Source: an uncultured Acidobacteriia bacterium (GTDB taxonomy: Bacteria > Acidobacteriota > Terriglobia > Bryobacterales > Bryobacteraceae). From it: DNA of 64,000 bases. Where the stretch lies: assembly GCA_903851195.1 (NCBI GenBank), contig CAINNJ010000064.1, positions 1 through 64,000 on the forward strand, given 5' to 3'. Of this stretch, positions 17,320-25,429 are shown one piece after another (position 1 is the first letter of the stretch; every line of letters starts with the position of its first letter). The translations under genes were made by a program, and so were the position numbers. The notes below the pieces were generated by a model. The model ran no database searches. It was not told the DNA's origin and saw only the letters and a list, made by a program, of their open reading frames with translations.

Positions 17320-18303
17320 CTATGCGCCTCGCATCGACTTCACCAGTTCCACAATCTCCTCGGCGATCTCGGTGTAGGTCGAGTCCGGGTCGGGATGTTG
17401 CACGATAGCCCGACCGCCCCGCGGAAGACGACCCAGCATCGAAAACGGAGCCTGGATGGTGGTGACCCGACCCAGCACAGGTATTACACCAGTTCGTTCA
17501 TTTATTTTGGACGCTCTCGTATTCACCAATGACTTTTCCAGCGGGAAGAATGGTTCGGGGTGATCGGTTCTGAAGTAGTCGGCGCTCATGATCGCAATAA
17601 TCAGGCGCGCCCGCCCGAACTCGCTCTCGATGGTGTCTGGAATACGGGCGCCCGGTGCAATCATCCCGCGGTGCCAAATGGACGTGTTGGCGCATGCAGG
17701 ATGCGAGCGCAGCCGGGTGGCCAGTTCTCTGCAGATGGCCGCGTCTGTCTCGGCAGGCGAGAAGGAAAACACGATGCGGAAATCCCGGTCGGGCCAACTG
17801 TAGTACAACGCGAGCGTATCGCCTGTCCGAACCTCGTTGGTGTGCAGAGTCGCCAGCGGGTCCAGAACGCGTGCGGTTCCATCCCCGGGTTCTCGGTAGA
17901 CTCTCACATTCGCGTCGCTGAGATCCAGCGGACGAAGGTTCTGATCGGCCAGAACTGCATCCAGCAGACGACTCACCGGCGTCGATGCGGGTACCTCCCG
18001 GACGTCCAGATCGATCTCATTATTGATGGAAATTCTGAGTTTATCGACGAAGTAATCCCGAAAGGGGCTGATCATGACTTCCGCGTCAAGGTTTGTCTTC
18101 CGAGCAAGGAATCCGGCGAGTTGGCGTGCTTCGCTTTCGGAGATTTCCTCGAGTCGGACGTTGATACTTCCGGCCATCGTGAAGGGCCCTGCCACACGCC
18201 CCGCAAGGCCCATGATCCGCGCGATCTCTCTCGCCTCCGCGATGACCGCAAATCCGTCTTTGACATTGCGGACCACGATGGAAATAAACGTTTGTTCACC
18301 CAT
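17320..18303 (-). CDS. Ubl-TIR protein
   Basis: The start is ATG 18303 with AAGGAG immediately upstream and the E1 stop 7 nt before it. 327 residues: an alpha/beta domain at 5-77 homologous to the pre-Ubl domain of the E2 fusion; a Ubl beta-grasp at about 88-167 (FRDYFVDKLRISINN...DVREVPASTPVSRLL...LHTNEVRTGDTLAL); and a TIR domain at about 174-322 (RIVFSFSPAETD, WHRGMIAPGA, LIIAIMSADYF). A candidate catalytic Glu256 lies in PLEKSL. The Ubl runs directly into the TIR with no free C-terminal glycine, so it is a fused, non-cleaved Ubl. A likely role is a TIR effector recruited by or tethered to the conjugation machinery. Confidence 0.85.
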   Translation of the reverse strand: MGEQTFISIVVRNVKDGFAVIAEAREIARIMGLAGRVAGPFTMAGSINVRLEEISESEARQLAGFLARKTNLDAEVMISPFRDYFVDKLRISINNEIDLDVREVPASTPVSRLLDAVLADQNLRPLDLSDANVRVYREPGDGTARVLDPLATLHTNEVRTGDTLALYYSWPDRDFRIVFSFSPAETDAAICRELATRLRSHPACANTSIWHRGMIAPGARIPDTIESEFGRARLIIAIMSADYFRTDHPEPFFPLEKSLVNTRASKINERTGVIPVLGRVTTIQAPFSMLGRLPRGGRAIVQHPDPDSTYTEIAEEIVELVKSMRGA

Positions 18304-18310
18304 AGTCTCC

Positions 18311-19405
18311 TTAGGCCGTTCCGCCTTCACCAGCCAGTTCCACATACTCGTACCCTTGAGGCGTCCGCACCGGCAGGATCTCCCGCGGCGGAATGCCAAG
18401 ATCGCCTAACATCCGCCCCCGCGGCGCTTCCTGCAGGTCGAGCACGGAGCCGTGCGGAAGATTGGCCCCGCAGGACGGACAGGTCGGCGGCAGAGCGGGA
18501 AGCCACGGTTCGTCCCGAAAGCCGCATTTTCCGCAGCGGCGGAAGCGGCGCACCGGATACCAGAGCACCGGAACGCGTCCGCCCAGTGCCAATGACAGTT
18601 CTCCCAGAGTGGCGCGATGATCCAGCGGGATCTGTCGCGCGGAGGCGAGTCTGGAGTGGAACGGGCAACCGGCGTCCCGCACCAGTTCCACCGACGAACT
18701 GGATCCGCGGCTCATATCGATGTGGACCGCACCCGAGGGCACAGCAAGACCCATAAGATAGCGCACGGCAAGAGCGGCCAGCCATGCGCCAACGAGCGCG
18801 GAGGACGGCGCTGCCGCCCCCTCGCCGCCTTGACGCGGAGGAGCCGCGCAGGATTGCGGCGTGTCGGTCTCGGCGCGCTGTGCAGGAGTCATTCCGCAAC
18901 CGTAACAGGGTCCGGTCTCTTCCAGAAAGAGCCTCACTTCCCCTCCCCATGGATGGGTCCCGCCGTCAATGGACCTGGCGCCCACCAAAGAACAGCGGGC
19001 GGCAACGTCTACACGCGAAGCCCGGCTGTCGAGGCAACCGATGACCAGCGACGCGTCCCGCAGATCGGCCAAACCAATGGCGCGCTGAAAGAAATCCGCC
19101 CGGGCGTCGATCCGGATGCCTGGAGCCAAGCCTCGCAGATAGTCTGCCGCAGCGTCCGTTTTATATCGGCCAATATCCGATTCGCGAAATAGCGGCGCCC
19201 GGCTCAGGTTGGACTCTTCTACCCGGTCCGGGTCAGCCAGGATAAGATGCCCAACCCCGCTCATGGCAAGAATGCGCGTCACCTCGCTCCCCAGCGCGCC
19301 CACACCGGCCACCACGACGGTCGCAGAACTGAGGTTCTCCTGTCGCCAGTCGGCGATCCGAAAGTGCCTTTCGAACCGCCCGGCGGTTCCTTCGCCGGTC
19401 TTCAT
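18311..19405 (-). CDS. ThiF/E1-family Ubl-activating enzyme
   Basis: ATG 19405 overlaps the upstream stop as ATGA, giving 364 residues. The Rossmann nucleotide site is GVGALG at 34-39, with the acidic end of strand 2 in LADPD (58-60). The adenylation signature NLSR...R74...D77IGRYK82 follows. CYGC at 167-170 is a zinc-knuckle half, and Cys186 in TDTPQSCA is a candidate catalytic thioester cysteine. The C-terminus adds a second zinc ribbon (Cys291/294/309/312) and an unassigned tail. E1 enzymes adenylate the C-terminus of a Ubl and pass it to an E2. Downstream genes encode the E2 and JAB. No stand-alone Ubl with a terminal glycine is visible in the window. Confidence 0.9.
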   Translation of the reverse strand: MKTGEGTAGRFERHFRIADWRQENLSSATVVVAGVGALGSEVTRILAMSGVGHLILADPDRVEESNLSRAPLFRESDIGRYKTDAAADYLRGLAPGIRIDARADFFQRAIGLADLRDASLVIGCLDSRASRVDVAARCSLVGARSIDGGTHPWGGEVRLFLEETGPCYGCGMTPAQRAETDTPQSCAAPPRQGGEGAAAPSSALVGAWLAALAVRYLMGLAVPSGAVHIDMSRGSSSSVELVRDAGCPFHSRLASARQIPLDHRATLGELSLALGGRVPVLWYPVRRFRRCGKCGFRDEPWLPALPPTCPSCGANLPHGSVLDLQEAPRGRMLGDLGIPPREILPVRTPQGYEYVELAGEGGTA

Positions 19406-19974
19406 TTGTCCAGTTTCCGCGAGGTAACAGGGCAGTGCGTCCGCGATCCGCCCGGATTCCAGGTTTCGAGGCAAAGCAAACCGTGAACGGGATCCCGATG
19501 GACGCCCACCTCGCATAACGGCTCGGAGGGGCTGCAAGGACAGATCACAATCTGATCCAGGGATCTGAACGTGTGCGTGCAAACAAAACAGGTCCTTCTG
19601 CGAATCGCCCCGACCGGCGGAGCTAGCAGACGATGGCCTGGTTCCAGGCGGGTGACCTCAACATCGACCGGGGGGGGCCATTCCTCGTCGAGACCCGCGA
19701 AGAATTCCCGCACCGCCGGTGTTACGTCGAAAGTGGATCGCTGTTCGGTGGCGCAGTTCAGTTCCCCACCGGAATGCACCAGTTCTCCGTTAACCCGTCG
19801 CACGACATCGTTTACGCGAAATGTATGACTGCAACGGGAACAAACGCTGTGGAACCATGTCGACCGGAGAGTGGTGCGGGCAGTTTCGCTGCTGTCGAGC
19901 GCCGCGGTTCCGGCTTCGTCGCGAGCGGCTTCCAGTCCGCGATCAAATTCTTCCTGAAATTCCGGCATAAACAC
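19402..19974 (-). CDS. Cysteine-rich RING/treble-clef-like protein, candidate E3
   Basis: 190 residues, the first gene of the operon. Two related zinc-binding units are visible: Cys45-x2-Cys48 followed by HTFRxxD and later Cys74, and Cys129-x2-Cys132 followed by the same HTFRxxDxIV, then Cys145, Cys147, Cys154, His159, Cys168 and Cys181-Pro. The second unit has the loose C-x2-C...C...H...C...CP order of binuclear treble clefs/RING fingers. RING proteins have been predicted in bacterial ubiquitin-like operons (family knowledge). An E3 role is inferred from this pattern plus the adjoining E1, E2 and JAB genes. It could alternatively be a generic Zn-ribbon adaptor. Confidence 0.65.
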   Translation of the reverse strand: MFMPEFQEEFDRGLEAARDEAGTAALDSSETARTTLRSTWFHSVCSRCSHTFRVNDVVRRVNGELVHSGGELNCATEQRSTFDVTPAVREFFAGLDEEWPPPVDVEVTRLEPGHRLLAPPVGAIRRRTCFVCTHTFRSLDQIVICPCSPSEPLCEVGVHRDPVHGLLCLETWNPGGSRTHCPVTSRKLDK

Positions 19975-20119
19975 TTTCCTTCGGCTTTAATTTCCGGAGA
20001 GGGCCCGGTTCAACCACAAGTCAGGAATATATCTTAACCCGGACGGTCGAGGATGGCGCCGACTGTTTTTCCGGGCCGGGGAGTTGGACGGAGTTAAAAT
20101 GGCGTAGATTCAGGTGTTG
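19975..20119. promoter_or_regulatory. Divergent intergenic region between the conflict operon and the radical SAM gene
   Basis: About 145 bp separate the two divergent first genes, so promoters for both must lie here or overlap the coding starts. I see no convincing -35/-10 pair, sigma54 site or palindrome. The short distance is compatible with co-regulation of the two units. Confidence 0.45.
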
Positions 20120-21151
20120 ATGGAACCCGATGTACCAGCCACGGAACAGCCACACTGGCGCCCTGCCCAGTTTTTTTCCCGCGAAGGCAATGGTGTTCGC
20201 TGTACGTTGTGTCCCCATCTGTGCAACTTGAGAGACGGAGAAACCGGAATCTGCGGTGCCAGGCGGAGGATTGGTGACATCATCGAAACGGCTTCGTATT
20301 CCGCTACCGTAATTCACCTCGATTCGATTGAGAAGAAGCCTTTCTATCACTACCGCCCCGGTAGACCGGTGCTAACGGTGGGGGCTCCCGGATGCTCGAT
20401 GGCCTGCCGCTATTGTCAGAACTACAGGCTGTCGCAGGCCGGAAAGCCCACTGGATTGCCGTGGCGCGCTGCCCCTTTGGAAGCGGAAGACCTGGCAACG
20501 CGAGCGCGCATTCATAACGCCGCGGTCGGATTCTCGTACTCCGAAGCCTCACTCGCCTCAGAACTGACAATTGACGTGGCTCGACTTGGTAAAGCACACG
20601 GAATTGATGTTGTTTGGAAAACCAATGGCTTCCTGACGCAACATGCGGTCGAAACTGTTGCGCCTTATCTGAGCGCCGTGAATATCGACATTAAAGCGGC
20701 AGACGAAAATCGCCACCGCAGGCTTACCGGAGCTGCTCTCGCGCCAATTCTCGAAACGTTTCGTTACCTCGCGTCTTCGCGCGTCTGGGTGGAAGTCAGC
20801 ACGCCGATGATTCCCGATGTCAATGCGGACGCCGAATCGGTCCGGCGCATCGCAAATTGGATCGCAGAGATCAGCGTCGACATACCGTGGCATTTGGTGC
20901 GATTCAATCCGGATTTCGGAATGATGCAGGCGCGGCCTACTCTGCCTTCGGAGCTGGATGCAGCCGTCGAGATCGCTAAGGACGCCGGTTTAAATTATGT
21001 CTATGTTGAGCGCAGCATGGGCGGAAGGGATACGACCTGCCCGAATTGTCACGCGCCAGTGGTGCAGAGAGACATCTGGCGCACAACAAGTAATGTGCTT
21101 ATAAACGGCGGGTGCCCGGCATGCGGCACCGCTATTGCCGGAAAGTGGTGA
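20120..21151 (+). CDS. Radical SAM enzyme, AmmeMemoRadiSam/PFL-activating-like
   Basis: The ATG at 20120 gives 343 residues; GTG 20114 is an in-frame alternative. The radical SAM cluster CSMACRYC (Cys92, 96, 99) binds the 4Fe-4S centre. An N-terminal Cys set (Cys28/31/35/45, GVRCTLCPHLC...GICGAR) and a C-terminal zinc ribbon (CPNC...CPACG) are typical of the AmmeMemoRadiSam/PFL-activase-like subgroup. It is followed within 4 nt by a 70-residue acidic peptide gene and lies divergent from the ternary conflict operon. I recall radical SAM-modified peptides associated with FtsH ternary systems, so peptide maturation is a plausible job. A housekeeping AmrS role is the alternative. Confidence 0.8.
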   Translation: MEPDVPATEQPHWRPAQFFSREGNGVRCTLCPHLCNLRDGETGICGARRRIGDIIETASYSATVIHLDSIEKKPFYHYRPGRPVLTVGAPGCSMACRYCQNYRLSQAGKPTGLPWRAAPLEAEDLATRARIHNAAVGFSYSEASLASELTIDVARLGKAHGIDVVWKTNGFLTQHAVETVAPYLSAVNIDIKAADENRHRRLTGAALAPILETFRYLASSRVWVEVSTPMIPDVNADAESVRRIANWIAEISVDIPWHLVRFNPDFGMMQARPTLPSELDAAVEIAKDAGLNYVYVERSMGGRDTTCPNCHAPVVQRDIWRTTSNVLINGGCPACGTAIAGKW

Positions 21152-21155
21152 AAAC

Positions 21156-21368
21156 GTGGACACACAATATAAATTTGTCGAACTTCTTCCCGACCTGATC
21201 AAACCCGAGGATTATGCATCTGATCCGGAAGGGCGCACGGTCAGATTTCGCATTCTCGCGGGCTCGAATGAAATCGAGTTACTGGGTGATGCTATGAAGC
21301 CAAAGTTTCTGGAAGATATTCTTGAGGAACTGACGCCTGCCGTAATCGAACAGATGCTGTGCGGATAG
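21156..21368 (+). CDS. Small acidic peptide next to radical SAM enzyme, candidate modification substrate
   Basis: GTG 21156 lies 4 nt after the radical SAM stop; a TTG at 21135 would overlap it. The 70-residue product is acidic and mostly helical, has one cysteine, and ends in ...IEQMLCG, so Cys-Gly is the C-terminus. The coupled spacing indicates it is co-translated with the enzyme. Such an arrangement is typical of ribosomally made peptides modified by radical SAM enzymes, and I recall peptides of this type reported with FtsH ternary systems. The C-terminal glycine also makes it the only small standalone protein here that could be considered for C-terminal activation. Both ideas are inference. 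Confidence 0.6.
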   Translation: MDTQYKFVELLPDLIKPEDYASDPEGRTVRFRILAGSNEIELLGDAMKPKFLEDILEELTPAVIEQMLCG

Positions 21369-21376
21369 ATCAGGGA

Positions 21377-21396
21377 GGGCAAGCCCCAGGTTGCCC
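21377..21396. terminator. Weak hairpin between convergent genes
   Basis: GGGCAA and TTGCCC form a 6-bp stem with an 8-nt loop just after the peptide stop. There is no T-tract, so intrinsic termination is uncertain. It sits between converging transcripts (peptide gene and pnkp). Confidence 0.3.
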
Positions 21397-21413
21397 GATT
21401 ACGGGTTTGCTCC

Positions 21414-21437
21414 ATTCACCTGTGGCATAACTGTGCC
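21414..21437 (+). repeat. Left copy of 24-bp direct repeat flanking the RNA-repair block
   Basis: ATTCACCTGTGGCATAACTG continues as TGCC and recurs in the same orientation at 32153 with one mismatch. Similarity is weaker beyond (GACCCGATC versus GAACCCGATC). The two copies bracket about 10.7 kb containing pnkp to the toxin-antitoxin pair. Confidence 0.7.
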
Positions 21438-21458
21438 AAACTCCGACCCGATCCGGGA

Positions 21459-24011
21459 TCAAAGCCGGGGATCGACCGGCTCGCTTTCGAGCGCGAGTAC
21501 TCCGAACACGCATTCATGAACACGCCGCAGCGGTTCGCGAGCAACGAAGCGCTCCAGCGCCTCGATCCCCAAAGCAAATTCCCGATTCGCCAGAGCCCGC
21601 TTGCCGGAAAGTCCGCGGTTTCGCAGCCTCGGTAACTGGTTGTCCGCCGTATATTCCGGTCCGTAGATGATGCGCAGATACTCCCGGCCACGGCATTTCA
21701 ATGCCGGCTGCACCATCCCCTTCCGGCCTGTGGCGACGAAGTCAAGAGGTTTTACCACCATTCCCTCTCCCCCCAACCCAGTCAGTTCCTCCCACCACCG
21801 GCAAGCAGATTCCACCGCTGAATCATTGGCCAACTCGATTTCTAGGAAGGGCGTCGCCACAACGAAATTCGGATCCGCCGCCGCGAAGCGGTGCAGCGTC
21901 TCCATGTGCCACCGATTCGTCTTGTCTGCGTGAACTGCTCCCTCGGACGCCAACAGATGAAATGGAGCCAGACGATAGTCCGCCAGGCAGTTCACAGGCC
22001 AGCAATACCGGCGATACGCTTCCCGATATTTCTTCAACAACTCCAATCGTTGCCGATAAGCCGAGCCGAGATCCCGGGCCGCCGCGCTCATCGCAAGCGC
22101 CGCCACCGCCGCTGTCAGTGAATGCTCGCCAGCCGAGGCAACGGAAGCGTACTGACGCTCGATCAGTTCGCGCGCCTTTGCCGACCATGGCATCAGCTCG
22201 CAGTCAAAGCAGAACCAGTCGGATTGAAATTCATCCCAGAAGCCGGCCTTCCCGATCGCCGCCTGCAATCTCCCGATCAGCCCTGCCTCGTCCGCCGGAT
22301 CTGAAAAGAACGGCCTTCCTGTTCGTGTGTAGCAAACGCCAGCGCGCCCGTCCACCGAACCGAATCGGGCGCGGGCTGACTGGCGGTCCCGGCAAACAAT
22401 CACCACCGCGCGCGATCCCATGTGCTTCTGCTCGCAGATAACCGTTGAAACGCCATTCTTTCTGAAATAATCGAAACTCTCGGTCGGATACTCCAGATAA
22501 TCCCCGCGGGACGAAGTCTCACTCGGAGACATGGTTGGCGGCAGATAAATCAGCCAGTGAGGATCCGTTGCGAAGCGGCTCATCACCTCCAGCGCGGCAA
22601 CGGAATTCTCTTCGCGGATCGTAATCGTGCGGTGAAGACGGGTTTCTACAATCCGTTTTCCGGTAACGTCTTCGAGGTCGAGAACGTCGTCGAGCACCTG
22701 CTGGCTGCTGCGCGATTCCGCGGGGGGAACGGCAATGGGACGGACGGGAACGGAATACTCACGGGCTGCCGGCACACTCACGAACTCCCGTTCCGGATAC
22801 CGCAGCGCCGTCAGAGCGCCACCGAAAACCGCGCCTGTATCGATGTTGACCGTGTTGTTCAGCCATTCAGGTTCGGGAACCGGCGTATGGCCATAAACGA
22901 CGGTTGCCTTGCCGCGATATTCCGAAGCCCAGTTGTAGCGCACGGGCAATCCGAACTCATCGGTTTCACCAGTCGTCTCTCCATAGAGACAAAACTCGCG
23001 TACAGCCGCGGCGCCACGGCCATGCATGTCCTCACGCAATCCTGCGTGCGCGACCACGAGGCGCCCTTCGTCCAGAACATAGTGGCTGACCAGGCCATCG
23101 AGAAAGGATCCTATCCTTGTTCGATCTTCAGCCGCCAGTCGCTCCATCTCGGCAATGGACCGTTCGAGCCCGTGCTTGACCTGCACCTGCTTTCCCCGAA
23201 GCCAGCGCATCAGCTTGACGTCATGATTTCCCGCAACGCAAAAAGCAGTGCCGGCCTTAACCATATTGCGTACGACGCGGATTGTATCGAGAACGCAGGG
23301 CCCGCGATCCACAAGGTCCCCAAGAAAGACTGCCCGTCGCCCTTCCGGATGTCGCCAGCATTCCGCGCCCCATGGAGATTCGGCCTGCTCCGAATCGTAG
23401 GATTCCCACCCGAGTGTTGTCAGCAATTCGCGCAGCTCATCTGCGCAGCCGTGAATGTCACCGAAGATATCGAATGGCCCTTTCTCGCTCTTCTTGTTAT
23501 TCCAGAGCGGCATCCGGCGTACCTCAACGTCATCAGCCCCATTCAAAATGTGGACCTGCCGGAAACCCTCCCGTTCCAGACCCCGAAGGCCGCGCTTCAG
23601 GTCGGTAACTTGCCGGTGCACCACGTGAGGACCGAAGGATCTGTCCGGACGCTGCTGATTGCGGTCCTGGCAGACGCGTTCCGGTGTATCGATGACCAGT
23701 GCCACCGCGAAGCAATGGTATTTGCGGGCATGTTCCACCAGTCGCTTTCGGTCTTCGGCTCGCACGTTGGTCGCATCCGCCACAGTGAGCTTTCCGCGCG
23801 CGAGGCGCTTTTCCAGCAAATAGTACAGCGCATCGAACGCGTCCGGCGTGGCGCTCTGGTCGTTTTCGTCGTCACTGACCAGACCACGGAAGAAGTCCGA
23901 TGACAGCACCTCCGTCGGCCGAAAATGCCGGCGCGCAAACGTCGACTTTCCCGAACCCGAAGCCCCGATCAGGACGACCAGTGCCAGGTCCGGTATCTCA
24001 ATCGTCTTCAT
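21459..24011 (-). CDS. pnkp: Bacterial polynucleotide kinase-phosphatase-ligase Pnkp
   Basis: 850 residues, the usual length of bacterial Pnkp. The N-terminal 5'-OH kinase has its P-loop in GASGSGKST (16-24). The central metallophosphoesterase has FGDIHGC, GDLVDRGP and GNHD, and heals 2',3'-cyclic or 2'-phosphate ends. The C-terminal adenylyltransferase/ligase-like domain contains EQKHMGSR, whose Lys takes AMP. The start overlaps the Hen1 stop (ATGA). Pnkp and Hen1 form a heterotetramer that repairs ribotoxin-cleaved RNA and seals with a 2'-O-methyl mark (family knowledge). It is the last gene of the rsr-rtcBA-hen1-pnkp operon. Confidence 0.96.
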   Translation of the reverse strand: MKTIEIPDLALVVLIGASGSGKSTFARRHFRPTEVLSSDFFRGLVSDDENDQSATPDAFDALYYLLEKRLARGKLTVADATNVRAEDRKRLVEHARKYHCFAVALVIDTPERVCQDRNQQRPDRSFGPHVVHRQVTDLKRGLRGLEREGFRQVHILNGADDVEVRRMPLWNNKKSEKGPFDIFGDIHGCADELRELLTTLGWESYDSEQAESPWGAECWRHPEGRRAVFLGDLVDRGPCVLDTIRVVRNMVKAGTAFCVAGNHDVKLMRWLRGKQVQVKHGLERSIAEMERLAAEDRTRIGSFLDGLVSHYVLDEGRLVVAHAGLREDMHGRGAAAVREFCLYGETTGETDEFGLPVRYNWASEYRGKATVVYGHTPVPEPEWLNNTVNIDTGAVFGGALTALRYPEREFVSVPAAREYSVPVRPIAVPPAESRSSQQVLDDVLDLEDVTGKRIVETRLHRTITIREENSVAALEVMSRFATDPHWLIYLPPTMSPSETSSRGDYLEYPTESFDYFRKNGVSTVICEQKHMGSRAVVIVCRDRQSARARFGSVDGRAGVCYTRTGRPFFSDPADEAGLIGRLQAAIGKAGFWDEFQSDWFCFDCELMPWSAKARELIERQYASVASAGEHSLTAAVAALAMSAAARDLGSAYRQRLELLKKYREAYRRYCWPVNCLADYRLAPFHLLASEGAVHADKTNRWHMETLHRFAAADPNFVVATPFLEIELANDSAVESACRWWEELTGLGGEGMVVKPLDFVATGRKGMVQPALKCRGREYLRIIYGPEYTADNQLPRLRNRGLSGKRALANREFALGIEALERFVAREPLRRVHECVFGVLALESEPVDPRL

Positions 24012-25429
24012 TGTCTGTCCGCCTTGTCCGTGAGCCTGTCGGCAAGAGTAAAGATTGCCATCTGCGATGGCGCTCCGCAGGCTCCGTCCACCGGACCTAC
24101 GGGTTCGAACACAACTTCATAGCCAAAGCGCGTCCCTGTTGCCCGTGCCCACATGGCGAATTCCAACCGGGTCCACTCGAACCGGTGATCGCCGTGGCGC
24201 ATCTTACCCGCCGGCAGACCCGGGAACAATCCGTTGTACTCGCGATTGGGGGTTGTGATCACAATATGGCGCGGGTGGGCGAACTCGAAAAGTACTCGCT
24301 CCATCGCGGCAAGCCTGGCCGGATCCAGATGCTCGATCACCTCGACCAGCGCCGCGGCATCGAACCCTGCCAGACGCCGGTCCCGATAAAGCAATGAGCC
24401 CTGGATCAGATCGATCCGTTTTCTCTGGCGTTCGGGCATTTGTTCCAGGCGGAGCCTTGTCGATGCGACCTCGAGCGAGCGATGGCTGACATCCATTCCC
24501 AGGATGCCCTCGAAGCTGCGATCCGCGAGCAAACGCCGCAACAATCTGCCTTCACCGCAACCGAGATCCACTACCCTTCTGGCACCGCGTTCTTTGAGGC
24601 GGGTGGCGACCTGATTCAATCGCTGCGTGTGCAGCGTGAGTGGTCGCTCCAGGTCCTTCTCGGCAAGCGTGGATCGTTCCGATTTAGACTCCGCCGCTTC
24701 CACCGCGGCGTTTTCGTCATCGAGAAGTCGAGCGAACACCTGGTCTATCAGCGACGAGCGCCGCTTCAGATAACGGCTCACAATCAACTGCCGTTCCGGA
24801 TGCCTGCTTAACCAGCCTTCCCCATGGCGCAACAACTTTTCGACTTCGTCGTCCCCTACGTAGTAATGTTTTTCATCGTCAAGCACCGGCAACAGTACAT
24901 ACAAATGGGAAAGCAGATCATGTACGGTCGTCTCGCCAGCCATCGAAAACCGGTAGTAGCCGCTTTCACCCCACTCGGGAAATCGTTCATCGAGCGGTAA
25001 CCGGGCCGTTTCAACTCTGTAGCCCAGGGGCTCAAACAGCCTCCGCAGCACCTCGCCTCCGCCTCGCGCGCGGATTACTTCGACATCGACTCGCAGAGGA
25101 AGTCTGGCCGCGACAAGTTCCGGCCGCTTTTGGCAGTTCCCGGCGAGCGCCGTTCCAAAGACCCGGCCGATTGCCACGGTCATATAGGACGACGAGACAT
25201 AAGGGCGGTCATTGACATAGTCTTCCGCCTGCTGTGCCCCTCGCACCAGATCCACGGGGTCGATCTCCAGCAGCAGACACGCGCTGCACACATCGCTTCC
25301 TGCCGCCGTATAAAACACCCGCGCTTTGCCGAATGGCAGGTCCGCGGTATGCAGATTCGCCGGATTTTTGTGAAGCAGAAATCCAAGGTCGGTGGCGTCC
25401 GGAGCCGTGTTGGTTATGGTAAGCAGCAT
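24008..25429 (-). CDS. hen1: Hen1, 3'-terminal RNA ribose 2'-O-methyltransferase with ligase-activating N-terminus
   Basis: 473 residues, full-length bacterial Hen1. The N-terminal half (about 1-240) is the Pnkp-ligase-activating region. The C-terminal methyltransferase has VVDLGCGEGRLLRRLL for SAM and the Mn2+-binding set EVIEH plus His in GDHRFEW. It methylates the 2'-OH at the cleaved 3' end before ligation, making the repaired RNA resistant to recleavage. The ATG directly abuts the rtcA stop (TAAATG) and its own stop overlaps pnkp, so expression is coupled to both. Confidence 0.96.
   Translation of the reverse strand: MLLTITNTAPDATDLGFLLHKNPANLHTADLPFGKARVFYTAAGSDVCSACLLLEIDPVDLVRGAQQAEDYVNDRPYVSSSYMTVAIGRVFGTALAGNCQKRPELVAARLPLRVDVEVIRARGGGEVLRRLFEPLGYRVETARLPLDERFPEWGESGYYRFSMAGETTVHDLLSHLYVLLPVLDDEKHYYVGDDEVEKLLRHGEGWLSRHPERQLIVSRYLKRRSSLIDQVFARLLDDENAAVEAAESKSERSTLAEKDLERPLTLHTQRLNQVATRLKERGARRVVDLGCGEGRLLRRLLADRSFEGILGMDVSHRSLEVASTRLRLEQMPERQRKRIDLIQGSLLYRDRRLAGFDAAALVEVIEHLDPARLAAMERVLFEFAHPRHIVITTPNREYNGLFPGLPAGKMRHGDHRFEWTRLEFAMWARATGTRFGYEVVFEPVGPVDGACGAPSQMAIFTLADRLTDKADRQ

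Noticed and set aside
22557-23903. Long plus-strand frame opposite pnkp (448 codons)
   Set aside because: It is antisense to a protein with strong kinase, phosphatase and ligase motifs. The product has no family features and its composition reflects the opposite strand.
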